A DNA stretch of 64,000 nt from an uncultured Lachnospiraceae bacterium (GTDB lineage Bacteria; Bacillota; Clostridia; Lachnospirales; Lachnospiraceae), in contig CAMUMG010000005.1 in assembly GCA_947089905.1 (NCBI GenBank), forward strand, positions 116,593 to 180,592, in the 5' to 3' direction. This document shows positions 46,061-54,294 of the stretch, in pieces. The notes beneath the pieces are model-generated. The model had not been told where the DNA came from. It made no database searches and saw nothing but the letters and a program-made list of their open reading frames with translations. A program made the position numbers and the translations under genes. Each line of letters begins with the position of its first letter. Position 1 is the stretch's first letter.

Positions 46061-48154
46061 TTAAATAGACAGTCTACCCTCCATTGCGTTATAATCTATT
46101 CTCTTTTTGGTTCCATTTTTCAAAACAAGTTCAATTTCCCCATATGTTCCACATTTTAATTCATCAGTATAATGAATACTTTCTACTGAAAAGATTTCAT
46201 CTTCTTTAAACTCTTCATGGCTTTCTTTTGTAATGATCTGGGAAATAAATACATATGGCTCACCACCGCCATATTGTTTCTGTAAATTTGCAGAGGCATA
46301 AAGCACCAAAGATTTTTTGGAATCTGGGTTGGTTCCTTCACTGGCAATACAGCCTAAATCCATAAATCCTCCGAATATTGTCATTGCCATCTGTTTTTCT
46401 TTTCCTGTAGCATCATACCCTTTTAAAAGAATGGCTTTATATCCATCTTTTTGTATTTCTTTTATTTCTGTTTTATTATCTGGAAATCCATAAGAACCCA
46501 ATGTTAGAATAATCGGACGACGGAATAATTTTACTTTATCCACACGCATTATTCCATATTCTACTGGAAAATCTGCCAGAAATAATCCCTGCATATAGTG
46601 TGTTTCTACATCTGTCCTATAATCAGAGAGTTGTTTACGATACAATACCCCATCATAAAGACCTCCCCAATAGGTAATATTACAAAGTGAACGATATCCC
46701 CCTTTTACATCTTTAAATACATATTGCTGCGATTCTACATCCTTTTTTTCTAAATCTGTCCGCCCTAAAATTACTTTCATATCTGGTGTAGATTCCCATG
46801 GATATTTTGTATTATAAGAAAGTTTGGAATAATTCCATAAAGAATGATAATCGTTTTGTCTTTTTACAACTTTTCCTGTTCTTAAAATGGTTTCTCCATT
46901 TGCCTCATGATTAGTAAAACAAAGTGCTGGTCCATCTAACACTGTTTCTTTTACTTGTCCCTTTTTTAATTCTTCCCATGTTCCTTCTGACTCTTTTGCA
47001 GTCCAAAATGGATGATTTTCTGGAAAATGAAGACAGAGAAATGCCTTTCCGAGCCAGAAAGGCGATTCTGCACAAGAATATCCTTGTATGAGAGGAGAAA
47101 ACTGTCCATAAAAGCCCATAGAAGGGATTCCATTCCATAAGAAATCTTCTCTTGATAAAAACTGTAATAAAGAACCTGAACTTACTCTTCTTGCCACTCC
47201 CGGATTTACAGTTGGATGTTCTAAAAGATAGTTTCCATCAAAAGAACATACTGCTGCAAAGCGGTATATATTACTTCTTCCCCACATATTAGTAAATCCA
47301 TCACGATCAAAAAAGTTAGCATAGGTTTCCATAAGTTTGTTAGAATTTTCTTCGAATTTCTTTGCAATGTATGGGAGATGCTTATATCCATACCATTTGT
47401 TCCATAAAGGTGCATAAAAATTAAATGCCCAGCAAGAATAATAGTCAAAGCACTGTCCATCTCGATACCATCCATCACCAGCATAGTATTCCAAAATTGC
47501 CTGAGCGTGATCTAGCATAATTTCTTTGTCAATTTCATAGCCCTCGCTATATAAAAATGCCATATCTAACATATTAAATAGTCGCCAGTTTTGTGGTACT
47601 GTATTTGCACGGGCAAAACTGGACAAAAAATTGGCGATGATATCTTTTTCTTCCTTGGTATAACAATCCCATAATTCTTCTTTACATGCCCACAGACAAA
47701 TTACAAGTGCACAGGTTTCTACTGTCTGTTGAAAAGGGCGAAATGGATCGGCATGGTTTGTAATCTCTTGTAATTCTTCATATGTTCCCGCACAAAATTC
47801 ATCTCCAGAGGTACAGGTACGAAGTACCTGATGCTTATAATAATCTCTGAGATTCATCCCGCAGATCTGGATACTTGGATCTTCATGGATAAGAGGGGCG
47901 GCTATAAAAAAGGAACGTGTTAAACCTTCAAAAATTTCTGCCTTTCTCTCTGCTTTTTGGAACTCTTTTGAGGAATTATAGTGTGGATATGTAATTTTTG
48001 TTTCCTGTCTTGGCATCACCACAGGGTGCTCTATGTCTTTAATATGCTGAAAAATGCCCTTTAGCATATAAGTAGCGGCTTCTAGCCAGCTTTTTCTTGT
48101 CAGTCCAGTATAAGGACTCAATTCATAATCTGTATTGGTTGGTATAAATGCCAT
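46061..48154 (-). CDS. DUF2264 domain protein, probable carbohydrate-active
   Basis: 697 aa. DUF2264 covers the N-terminal half (TGLTRKSWLEAATYMLKGIFQ...LTRSFFIAAPLI, NWRLFNMLDMAFLYSEGYEID, GDGWYRDGQCFDYYSCWAF), an alpha/alpha-barrel-like pattern with conserved aromatic and Asp residues; a beta-rich C-terminal half follows. No signal peptide. The ATG at 48154 (MAFIPTNTDYELSPY) has AAGGAGA upstream; upstream codons in frame have no site. Members are found with polysaccharide-use genes, but the activity is not established. Confidence 0.82.
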   Translation of the reverse strand: MAFIPTNTDYELSPYTGLTRKSWLEAATYMLKGIFQHIKDIEHPVVMPRQETKITYPHYNSSKEFQKAERKAEIFEGLTRSFFIAAPLIHEDPSIQICGMNLRDYYKHQVLRTCTSGDEFCAGTYEELQEITNHADPFRPFQQTVETCALVICLWACKEELWDCYTKEEKDIIANFLSSFARANTVPQNWRLFNMLDMAFLYSEGYEIDKEIMLDHAQAILEYYAGDGWYRDGQCFDYYSCWAFNFYAPLWNKWYGYKHLPYIAKKFEENSNKLMETYANFFDRDGFTNMWGRSNIYRFAAVCSFDGNYLLEHPTVNPGVARRVSSGSLLQFLSREDFLWNGIPSMGFYGQFSPLIQGYSCAESPFWLGKAFLCLHFPENHPFWTAKESEGTWEELKKGQVKETVLDGPALCFTNHEANGETILRTGKVVKRQNDYHSLWNYSKLSYNTKYPWESTPDMKVILGRTDLEKKDVESQQYVFKDVKGGYRSLCNITYWGGLYDGVLYRKQLSDYRTDVETHYMQGLFLADFPVEYGIMRVDKVKLFRRPIILTLGSYGFPDNKTEIKEIQKDGYKAILLKGYDATGKEKQMAMTIFGGFMDLGCIASEGTNPDSKKSLVLYASANLQKQYGGGEPYVFISQIITKESHEEFKEDEIFSVESIHYTDELKCGTYGEIELVLKNGTKKRIDYNAMEGRLSI

Positions 48155-48194
48155 ATCTATTCTCCTTGTTTCGACTGTTTTTAGAATTGATCCT

Positions 48195-48223
48195 ATTATA
48201 ATAATTTCTATCCAAAAAATCAA
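48195..48223 (-). promoter_or_regulatory. Promoter of the DUF2264-nitroreductase operon
   Basis: TTGATT (48223-48218), 17-nt spacer, TATAAT (48200-48195) on the minus strand. Confidence 0.7.
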
Positions 48224-48337
48224 TTTTATTCTCTTCTACTTTTGTGATATCAACGGAGTTACTATAGAAGAATATACTGTTTTTATGGAGCAATATTTTA
48301 AATATATTCGATGACATTCCCAAATTTTAACGTTTTA

Positions 48338-48367
48338 CAGAGTGATGATTAAGAAGTCATCACTCTG
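48338..48367 (-). terminator. Hairpin overlapping the end of the RlmA-like gene
   Basis: CAGAGTGATGA (48338-48348) and TCATCACTCTG (48357-48367), a perfect 11-bp stem with the TAA stop codon in its loop. The minus-strand sequence after it (TAAAACG) is poorly U-rich, so termination may be partial. Confidence 0.55.
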
Positions 48368-49194
48368 CCTATGAGTATTTCTGCCTCGATTGTAAGATAA
48401 TCTACATCTGTCCAGTCTATTTTTTCTTTATCAACATGAAACAATAGAGGGGTCATATGAATAAATATTTCTCTTTCTTTAGGAGAGATTTTAAAACTAG
48501 CTGTAGCTTTTTTTTGACAGATAACCGAAAAATATTGTTTCATATATGTTATGATTTTTTGATTGGAATACTCTTTATTTTTTAAATATTGCTTGGCTTT
48601 TTCTCGCAGTTCTTTCAAATGATTATTACCCGGAATTACTTTTATAAGATAGCCATTATCCGTTAAAATACGATGAAATTCTTCATAATTTGCAGGAGAA
48701 AAAATATCCAATATACCATCTATACTATGATCTTTTAATGGAAGTTTTGTCAAATCTCCCACAAACCATTTGACATCATGATTATGATCACTTTTTGCTG
48801 CAAGCTGAACAGAATCTTTTGAAATATCAAAGCCTATCATCTTTTTGTCGGTCAATTCACTTATCTGTCTTGAATAAAATCCCTCTCCACATCCTACATC
48901 AAGAATTGTTTTTACTGTATCCATATGTTTTAATATTTCAATAACTTTGTTTAAAATATGAGAATAAAAACCACTTTCCAAAATGATCTTTCTATTTTCA
49001 AACGACTGCTTATCATAGTTTTTTTGCTGTCTTGTATGTGGTACAAAATTGACATAGCCATATTTTGAAATATCAAAACAATGCTTATTGGTACATATCA
49101 GACTATTGTCATATAAAACGAAAGACTTTTTACAAATAGGACATATAAAAAACTTTTCACTATCTTTAAATCTTAATAAAATATCATTATTCAT
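48349..49194 (-). CDS. RlmA-like 23S rRNA (guanine-N1) methyltransferase
   Basis: 281 aa. N-terminal zinc finger C18-x2-C21...C33-x4-C38 (FFICPICKKSFVLYDNSLICTNKHCFD), then KYGYVNF and a Rossmann MTase with ILDVGCGEGFYSRQI and WFVGDLTKLPLKDHSIDGILDIFSPANYEEFHRIL. RlmA enzymes methylate G745 or G748 of 23S rRNA; the G748 form alters tylosin response. Which of the two applies cannot be told here. Single gene, near the Lsa-type ABC-F. Confidence 0.85.
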   Translation of the reverse strand: MNNDILLRFKDSEKFFICPICKKSFVLYDNSLICTNKHCFDISKYGYVNFVPHTRQQKNYDKQSFENRKIILESGFYSHILNKVIEILKHMDTVKTILDVGCGEGFYSRQISELTDKKMIGFDISKDSVQLAAKSDHNHDVKWFVGDLTKLPLKDHSIDGILDIFSPANYEEFHRILTDNGYLIKVIPGNNHLKELREKAKQYLKNKEYSNQKIITYMKQYFSVICQKKATASFKISPKEREIFIHMTPLLFHVDKEKIDWTDVDYLTIEAEILIGRVMTS

Positions 49195-49275
49195 ATCTTA
49201 ATCTCATTTCTGTATTCTTTGTATGGTATTCTATCTTACCATGTCCTATATACAGAATCAACCTTTTATTTATTC

Positions 49276-49286
49276 TGCTTATCATT
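49276..49286. repeat. Left target-site duplication of the MITE-like element
   Basis: TGCTTATCATT occurs here and again, exactly, at 49531-49541, flanking the element on both sides. Confidence 0.7.
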
Positions 49287-49530
49287 CACGACAAACACAT
49301 GAATAAAGATTTTATAAACAAAATATTGAAAAAGCAAACGATTCAAAAATGATAGGAAGATTTTTGCAGTTTTTCGAGTATAGCTGTTTCTTTTTTCGCA
49401 CTGTTTGAGCCAATTTTGGGCGAGTTTGCGAAAAAAGAAATAAATAGGTGACGCAGAAAAACCAAAAAATCAACGGATTTTGAATCGTTGCTTTTACATT
49501 TTCCATAAAAATCGATTCATGCGTTTGTCT
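49287..49530. mobile_element. MITE-like palindromic element, 244 bp
   Basis: Imperfect terminal inverted repeats of nearly 60 nt: the left begins CACGACAAACACATGAATAA and runs to GCAAACGATTCAAAA (49349); the right, read inward on the minus strand, begins AGACAAACGCATGAATCG and runs to AGCAACGATTCAAAA. An inner perfect 14-bp repeat, TTTCTTTTTTCGCA (49387-49400) with TGCGAAAAAAGAAA (49427-49440), lets the whole element fold. No transposase is coded. Flanked by 11-bp direct repeats. Related ends occur at 31092, 43788 and 44153. The autonomous partner is not in the window. Confidence 0.75.
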
Positions 49531-49541
49531 TGCTTATCATT
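49531..49541. repeat. Right target-site duplication of the MITE-like element
   Basis: TGCTTATCATT, identical to 49276-49286. Confidence 0.7.
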
Positions 49542-49550
49542 TTGTAATCC

Positions 49551-49579
49551 TTGATTATTTGCTTCATTTATGATATAGT
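49551..49579 (+). promoter_or_regulatory. Promoter of the ABC-F gene
   Basis: TTGATT (49551-49556), 17-nt spacer, TATAGT (49574-49579). The -10 context TTTATGATATAGT equals that of the TA antisense promoters. Confidence 0.65.
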
Positions 49580-49585
49580 TATGGT

Positions 49586-49620
49586 GAGTTGCAAAAACTT
49601 TTTTGCAACTCTTATTTTAT
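49586..49620 (+). promoter_or_regulatory. Hairpin at +1 of the ABC-F mRNA (attenuator or stabiliser)
   Basis: GAGTTGCAAAAA (49586-49597) pairs with TTTTTGCAACTC (49600-49611) and is followed by TTATTTTAT. It starts at the predicted transcription start. As a terminator it would yield a ~35-nt RNA; resistance ABC-F genes are often attenuated this way. A 5' protective hairpin is the alternative. Confidence 0.55.
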
Positions 49621-49644
49621 AATATAGAAGGAGGAGATACTACT

Positions 49645-51111
49645 ATGTCAATGATTAAAGTAGAAAATCTTACATTCTCCTATCCATCCAGTTACGATAA
49701 TATTTTTGAAAATGTAAATTTTCAGATAGACACCAATTGGAAACTTGGTCTTATTGGCAGGAACGGTAGGGGAAAAACCACTTTTCTTAATCTCTTACTA
49801 AAAAAATATGAATACAAAGGAACCATTTTATCATCTGTACAATTTGATTACTTTCCATATTCTGTCGCTGACAAAGGCAGACTGACAGAAGATATTTTAC
49901 AGGAAATCTGTCCTCTTGCCCAAGAATGGGAGTTTATACGCGAATTGTCCTATCTTGAGGTAAATATAGATGTTCTCTATAGAACATTTGATACACTTTC
50001 TAATGGAGAACAGACAAAAGTTCTGCTTGCAGCTCTTTTTTTAAAGGAAGGACATTTTCTGCTAATTGACGAACCAACAAATCACTTGGATTTTAAAGCA
50101 AGGGAAACTGTTTCAGCCTATTTAAAAAGGAAAAAAAGTTTTATTTTGGTATCTCATGACCGTTGTTTCTTAGATGGATGTGTGGATCATATTTTATCAT
50201 TAAACAGAGCAAATATAGAAGTACAAAGTGGAAACTTTTCCTCTTGGATGATAAATTTCGAACGGCAGCAAGAATTCGAGTTAGCACAAAATGAACGTTT
50301 ACAAAAGGATATTAAACATCTGCAAGCAGCAGCAAAGAGGACTTCCGTTTGGTCAGATCGTATTGAAGCATCCAAATATGGTAATGGTCCTGTTGACAGA
50401 GGATATATTGGACATAAATCTGCCAAGATGATGAAACGTTCTAAATCAATCGAAGCCCGCCAGCAACAGGCAGTTGAACAAAAATCGAGACTTCTAAAAA
50501 ATATTGAAACTGCAGAAAGTCTAAAACTCTTTCCATTATTGTATTATACAAATACCCTTGTATCTTTTTCTGATGTTAGGGTATCTTATAACGGAAATAT
50601 CGTTTGTGATCCCATCTCCTTTATCATACAGCAGGGAGAACGAATCGTAATAGATGGTAAAAATGGAAGCGGAAAAAGTAGTTTATTAAAACTATTAATG
50701 GGTGAACCAATCGAACATAGTGGCACAATTAAGATAGGTTCTGGTCTTGTGATTTCTTATGTACCACAGGATACCTCTTATTTAAAAGGAACACTGTCCG
50801 AATTTGCAAAGGAACACAAAATAGACGAAAGTTTATTTAAAGCAGTTTTACGAAAATTGGACTTTGAACGAATACAATTCGAGAAAGATATGCAGGACTT
50901 TTCAGGGGGACAGAAAAAAAAGGTACTGATTGCAAAGAGTCTTTGTGAACAGGCACATTTATATGTATGGGATGAACCCCTTAATTTTATTGATATCTAT
51001 TCTCGTATGCAGATCGAACAGCTTATAAAAGAATTCTCCCCTACGATGATTTTTGTAGAACATGATAAAGCTTTTAGAGATGCCATTGCAACAATGACAG
51101 TACAATTATAA
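49645..51111 (+). CDS. ABC-F ribosomal protection protein, Lsa type
   Basis: 488 aa, two ABC domains, no membrane part. ABC1: GLIGRNGRGKTTFLNLL (Walker A, about 34-50), LSNGEQTKV, LLIDEPTNHLDFKARE; interdomain linker with WSDRIEASKYG and IGHKSAKMMKRSKSIE, typical of Lsa proteins; ABC2: GKNGSGKSSLLKLL, DFSGGQKKKVLIAKSL, LYVWDEPLNFID. Lsa-group proteins displace lincosamides, streptogramins A and pleuromutilins from the ribosome. The ATG at 49645 has AAGGAGG upstream. Controlled by the leader hairpin, by inference. Actual drug profile unknown. Confidence 0.9.
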   Translation: MSMIKVENLTFSYPSSYDNIFENVNFQIDTNWKLGLIGRNGRGKTTFLNLLLKKYEYKGTILSSVQFDYFPYSVADKGRLTEDILQEICPLAQEWEFIRELSYLEVNIDVLYRTFDTLSNGEQTKVLLAALFLKEGHFLLIDEPTNHLDFKARETVSAYLKRKKSFILVSHDRCFLDGCVDHILSLNRANIEVQSGNFSSWMINFERQQEFELAQNERLQKDIKHLQAAAKRTSVWSDRIEASKYGNGPVDRGYIGHKSAKMMKRSKSIEARQQQAVEQKSRLLKNIETAESLKLFPLLYYTNTLVSFSDVRVSYNGNIVCDPISFIIQQGERIVIDGKNGSGKSSLLKLLMGEPIEHSGTIKIGSGLVISYVPQDTSYLKGTLSEFAKEHKIDESLFKAVLRKLDFERIQFEKDMQDFSGGQKKKVLIAKSLCEQAHLYVWDEPLNFIDIYSRMQIEQLIKEFSPTMIFVEHDKAFRDAIATMTVQL

Positions 51112-51117
51112 GCTGTT

Positions 51118-51825
51118 TTATTTTAGATAGAGTGTTATTTCTTTTGTCAACTGATTTAGTATGCCTAATACAATTTCAGCTGATCTTTTGGAGGCTGTTT
51201 CACAGTTTTTATCAAAATTTTCTATCCCCTTATGTGTAGCGGTGTCTGTAATCGTTCGAACACTTAAAAATGGAATATCGTTTACGTAACAGACATGAGC
51301 TACACTGGCTGTTTCCATATCAACGGAAAGTGGTGTATATTTTTCATTAATTTCATCTCTTTTTTCATCTTCTATAAATTGCTCGCCTGTAACCATCGTT
51401 CCAAATAAAATTGGAAATGTTACCATCAAACTATACTCTTTTGCTATGGAAAATAATTTTTGATCCGCTTGAAAATAATTAGCCTTTAACCATGGATGAA
51501 ATTCTGTTAAAATATCTTCTGCTACATCATGATAAATCATATGATTTGATATTATTGTATCAAAAAGTTGAACCTTTTTATCCATTCCACCTGCAGTTCC
51601 TGCATTGATAATCGCATCTACATGAAAGATATCAATTAATAATTGAGTAGCAATCGCAGCATTTACCTTACAGACACCACTATATACTGCAACAATATCC
51701 ACTTGTTCTATACTCCCAATATAAAATTTCAGCATCGCTTTCTCTGTAATTTTTGAAAAAGAAATAAGCTTCAAAAATGGTTCTAGTTCTGTATCACTGG
51801 CACATAGTATTCCTATTTTTTTCAT
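51118..51825 (-). CDS. mtnN: 5'-methylthioadenosine/S-adenosylhomocysteine nucleosidase
   Basis: 235 aa. The enzyme clips adenine from MTA and SAH in the methyl cycle and AI-2 route. Family motifs: GVCKVNAAIATQLLID, INAGTAGGMD, the ribose-binding VDMETASVAHVC with the catalytic Glu/Asp pair (E in DMETA and D in ITDTA), and VRTITDTATH. The start is MKKIGILCASDTEL. Convergent with the ABC-F gene, stops only 6 nt apart. Confidence 0.93.
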   Translation of the reverse strand: MKKIGILCASDTELEPFLKLISFSKITEKAMLKFYIGSIEQVDIVAVYSGVCKVNAAIATQLLIDIFHVDAIINAGTAGGMDKKVQLFDTIISNHMIYHDVAEDILTEFHPWLKANYFQADQKLFSIAKEYSLMVTFPILFGTMVTGEQFIEDEKRDEINEKYTPLSVDMETASVAHVCYVNDIPFLSVRTITDTATHKGIENFDKNCETASKRSAEIVLGILNQLTKEITLYLK

Positions 51826-52004
51826 AAAATTGTTCTCCTTTTTTCTATGATCACAATCTTTTTGTTTTTCACCTTGTATTGCCTTGTTATTATACTATAG
51901 ATTGGAGAAGTTGGAAATAGGATGTTTTCTAAGTTAATCTTAAAAATTTATAATTTTGTGGTAGAATATTATTAAGTACAAAAAACAAATGGAGGAAATT
52001 TATC

Positions 52005-52622
52005 ATGATACTATATCATGGAAGTAATACTGCAAATATAAAAATTTTAAAACCACAACAGGCAGATCATGACAGACCATATGTATATATGACTACTATT
52101 GATGTAGTAGCTGCATTTTATCTGTGTAATGCAGTTGACAGACCATATTACTGGTTTCCCTATGGATTCGAACATGGCAGTAATATACCAATCTATCATG
52201 AACTGTACCCAAATGCTTTAAAAGAGGTATCCGAAGGTGTAAGTGGATATATCTATGAAGTTTCTGCAAACACAGCTCAAATAATTCCGTTTAAAAATAT
52301 TCCATGTGCAAGATTGGCAATAGAACCTGTTAAAGTAACAAACTATATTGCAGTAGAAAACGCATATGATCTGCTTATGGAATACGTAGAACAGGGAAAA
52401 ATGAAAATAGGGCATTTTGAACATAAATCCGAAAAAGAATTAGAATGGTGGTATTCTACTCTTATCGAATATTTAAAGGAAAAGAATATGATACAAATTC
52501 CCAACTGTTCCTATGCCCTTTTTATAAAAGAAAAATTTCCTCAGGTATGGGAAAAATATATACTCTCTAATTCTTTTAAAAGCTCAAGTAATAGTTCCTT
52601 TTCTATATCAAAACTAAAGTAG
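52005..52622 (+). CDS. Uncharacterised protein with an ADP-ribosyltransferase-like N-terminus
   Basis: 205 aa. It starts MILYHGSNTANIKILKPQQ and continues YVYMTTIDVVAAFYL, resembling the first strands of small ART-fold families (YHGS with the H, then a YxT segment), such as DUF3990-type proteins. Catalytic Glu cannot be assigned, so activity is unproven. The last ~27 codons overlap the convergent downstream gene in antisense and are Ser-rich (SNSFKSSSNSSFSIS), probably an accidental C-terminal extension. GGAGGA precedes the ATG. Confidence 0.7.
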   Translation: MILYHGSNTANIKILKPQQADHDRPYVYMTTIDVVAAFYLCNAVDRPYYWFPYGFEHGSNIPIYHELYPNALKEVSEGVSGYIYEVSANTAQIIPFKNIPCARLAIEPVKVTNYIAVENAYDLLMEYVEQGKMKIGHFEHKSEKELEWWYSTLIEYLKEKNMIQIPNCSYALFIKEKFPQVWEKYILSNSFKSSSNSSFSISKLK

Positions 52623-53014
52623 GAAAGTGCTTTATAAAAAATCTCACAGTTTATTTCTAATTTCTCTTTGGACTGCTCCTTGTCATATAGATATGCCGCT
52701 ATATTTTCACATTTTAAAAGTATGTCTAATTTTATCTTCTGAATTTCATCCTCTGCCTTATAAAATCTTTTCATATCATAGTCAGAAGTATTTCCGCATG
52801 GGGCAGTACAGTTCGCACAGCCGGGTGCTACAATATTTTTTTCTGAATATATTTCATCTACGATTTTAGATATACTTTCCTCATCTAATTCTTTACAGAG
52901 AATAGGAAAAGCCAAAGCCTTAATCACTATATGATCCGTATCTTCTGTTTTTAAATTATTATTACAAGCTCCAACCAACCCAATTAATGCACTTATTATT
53001 CTTTCCTCTTTCAA
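52541..53014 (-). CDS. Hypothetical cysteine-motif protein
   Basis: 157 aa from a TTG start with GGAGG 8 nt upstream. Conserved ISALIGLVGACNNNLKTEDTD at the start and GCANCTAPCGNTSDYDM in the middle (C-x2-C-x3-C), which could hold a metal or Fe-S cluster; helical elsewhere. I know this pattern only from uncharacterised clostridial proteins. Its 3' end overlaps the ART-like gene by 82 bp on the other strand. It follows the double GNAT gene after 31 nt on the same strand and may be cotranscribed. Confidence 0.7.
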   Translation of the reverse strand: MKEERIISALIGLVGACNNNLKTEDTDHIVIKALAFPILCKELDEESISKIVDEIYSEKNIVAPGCANCTAPCGNTSDYDMKRFYKAEDEIQKIKLDILLKCENIAAYLYDKEQSKEKLEINCEIFYKALSYFSFDIEKELLLELLKELESIYFSHT

Positions 53015-53045
53015 TACACTTACCTCCAAAGATAATCGTTTTGAT

Positions 53046-54245
53046 TTAATCCCACTGGCATGGAAATTTTTTCATGGCAGTAGGGTAAAAAAGTTTTGTC
53101 AGTTCTTCATTTTCTTTTTCTGGCAAATCTTTAAAGACCTCTGGCTCTATAAATTTTCCTCCAAAGCCAGAAAGACCTCCTTCGACAAGCTCCATTCCCA
53201 TAAATGCGTCAAAATTTTTCCCCTCTTCTGTCGTAATTCCAAAGCAGTCGCATGTTTTAAAACCATGGCGTGGGTAATAATCAGGTTCTCCAAATATGAT
53301 AATTCCCTCATATCCTAAGTCTTTCGCAATGGAACATGTTTCTTTTATTAAAAGAGAACCTACTCCACATCCCTGCCACTCAGGTACTACACAAAGAGGT
53401 CCAAACATTAATACTTCCTTAACTTTATCCCCCTTTTTTAACTTTGCTTTAGCAAAACAGATGACTCCTACAATTTCATCTCCTACCACAGCTATTCTTG
53501 ATAATTCTGGAAGATATACGTCAGTGTTTCTCATCTTATGAACTAAAAGATGTTCGTTACATCCCATACGATATTTATTCCAAAATGCCCTTAATACAAC
53601 TTCTTCTGTTTTATGATACTCGGCTTTCGTCTCCTTTCTAATGACAAGTGTTTCTGTAATCTTTTGATTTTTCCTTGTAAAATACCCCATATTAATACGG
53701 ACTTCCTTGCGTTCTAAATCGCAATTAGAATAACAGCAGCTATCAAAGCCAATCGGTTCAAAACCCTCCTGCTGATAAAAATGGATTGCTCCGACATTAC
53801 AGGACTGTGTTTCCAAAATAATAGCTCTTCTGTGTTCTAAAATTGCCTGTTCCTTTGCGATTGCCATAAGAGTATGTGCAATTCCCTGTCTTCTTAGTTT
53901 TTCATGAACCCAAAGTTCTGTGACCATTAACCGATTACTCCATTCCTCTGGACAAGTTTCAATACAAGCTAATAGTTCCTCTTTTTCACCATGTCTTTCC
54001 ACAATACCCCATGCAAAAGCCTTTTCCCAATGAGGCTGGTATAACCTGTCTGGAAAATCATATTCCTCTGGACTATGTGTTACAGGTTCATTAAATTTAC
54101 ATTTACGCATCTCTATTTTGTATGTGTCCTTTTCCTTTTTCATACTTATATCATAATATTCTTCTGTTGTATAACGCATTGGTATCTTCGTTCCCTGCCA
54201 TTTTTCTTTTGGCAGATGGATAATTGTATATCCTTTAAACTCCAT
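53046..54245 (-). CDS. Two-domain GNAT acetyltransferase
   Basis: 399 aa with two GNAT domains. The first (about 1-190) resembles streptothricin acetyltransferases: LWVHEKLRRQGIAHTLMAIAKEQA (acetyl-CoA motif RRQGIA) then ETQSCNVGAIHFYQQEGFEPIGFDSCCYSN. The second (about 195-399) is YhbS-like: LCVVPEWQGCGVGSLLIKE with GxGxG, then ILVFGEPDYYPRHGFK-type FGEPDYYPRHGF. Such fusions are uncommon. Substrates are unknown; drug or metabolite acetylation is possible. GGAGGGTAAAATAG precedes the ATG. Confidence 0.85.
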   Translation of the reverse strand: MEFKGYTIIHLPKEKWQGTKIPMRYTTEEYYDISMKKEKDTYKIEMRKCKFNEPVTHSPEEYDFPDRLYQPHWEKAFAWGIVERHGEKEELLACIETCPEEWSNRLMVTELWVHEKLRRQGIAHTLMAIAKEQAILEHRRAIILETQSCNVGAIHFYQQEGFEPIGFDSCCYSNCDLERKEVRINMGYFTRKNQKITETLVIRKETKAEYHKTEEVVLRAFWNKYRMGCNEHLLVHKMRNTDVYLPELSRIAVVGDEIVGVICFAKAKLKKGDKVKEVLMFGPLCVVPEWQGCGVGSLLIKETCSIAKDLGYEGIIIFGEPDYYPRHGFKTCDCFGITTEEGKNFDAFMGMELVEGGLSGFGGKFIEPEVFKDLPEKENEELTKLFYPTAMKKFPCQWD

Positions 54246-54294
54246 CTATTTTACCCTCCGTTTATCCTATCCTTTTTTATAACATTCTAAAAAA

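Noticed and set aside
43881..49529. GTTTGTC motif upstream of three TATAGT promoters as a shared activator site
   Set aside because: Its distance to the -10 varies (46, 54 and 51 nt) and it coincides with mobile-element ends, which explains it better.
54075..54290. 71-aa hydrophobic plus-strand frame opposite the double GNAT start
   Set aside because: Antisense of coding sequence; apparent hydrophobicity comes from T-rich complement of Lys/Glu codons.
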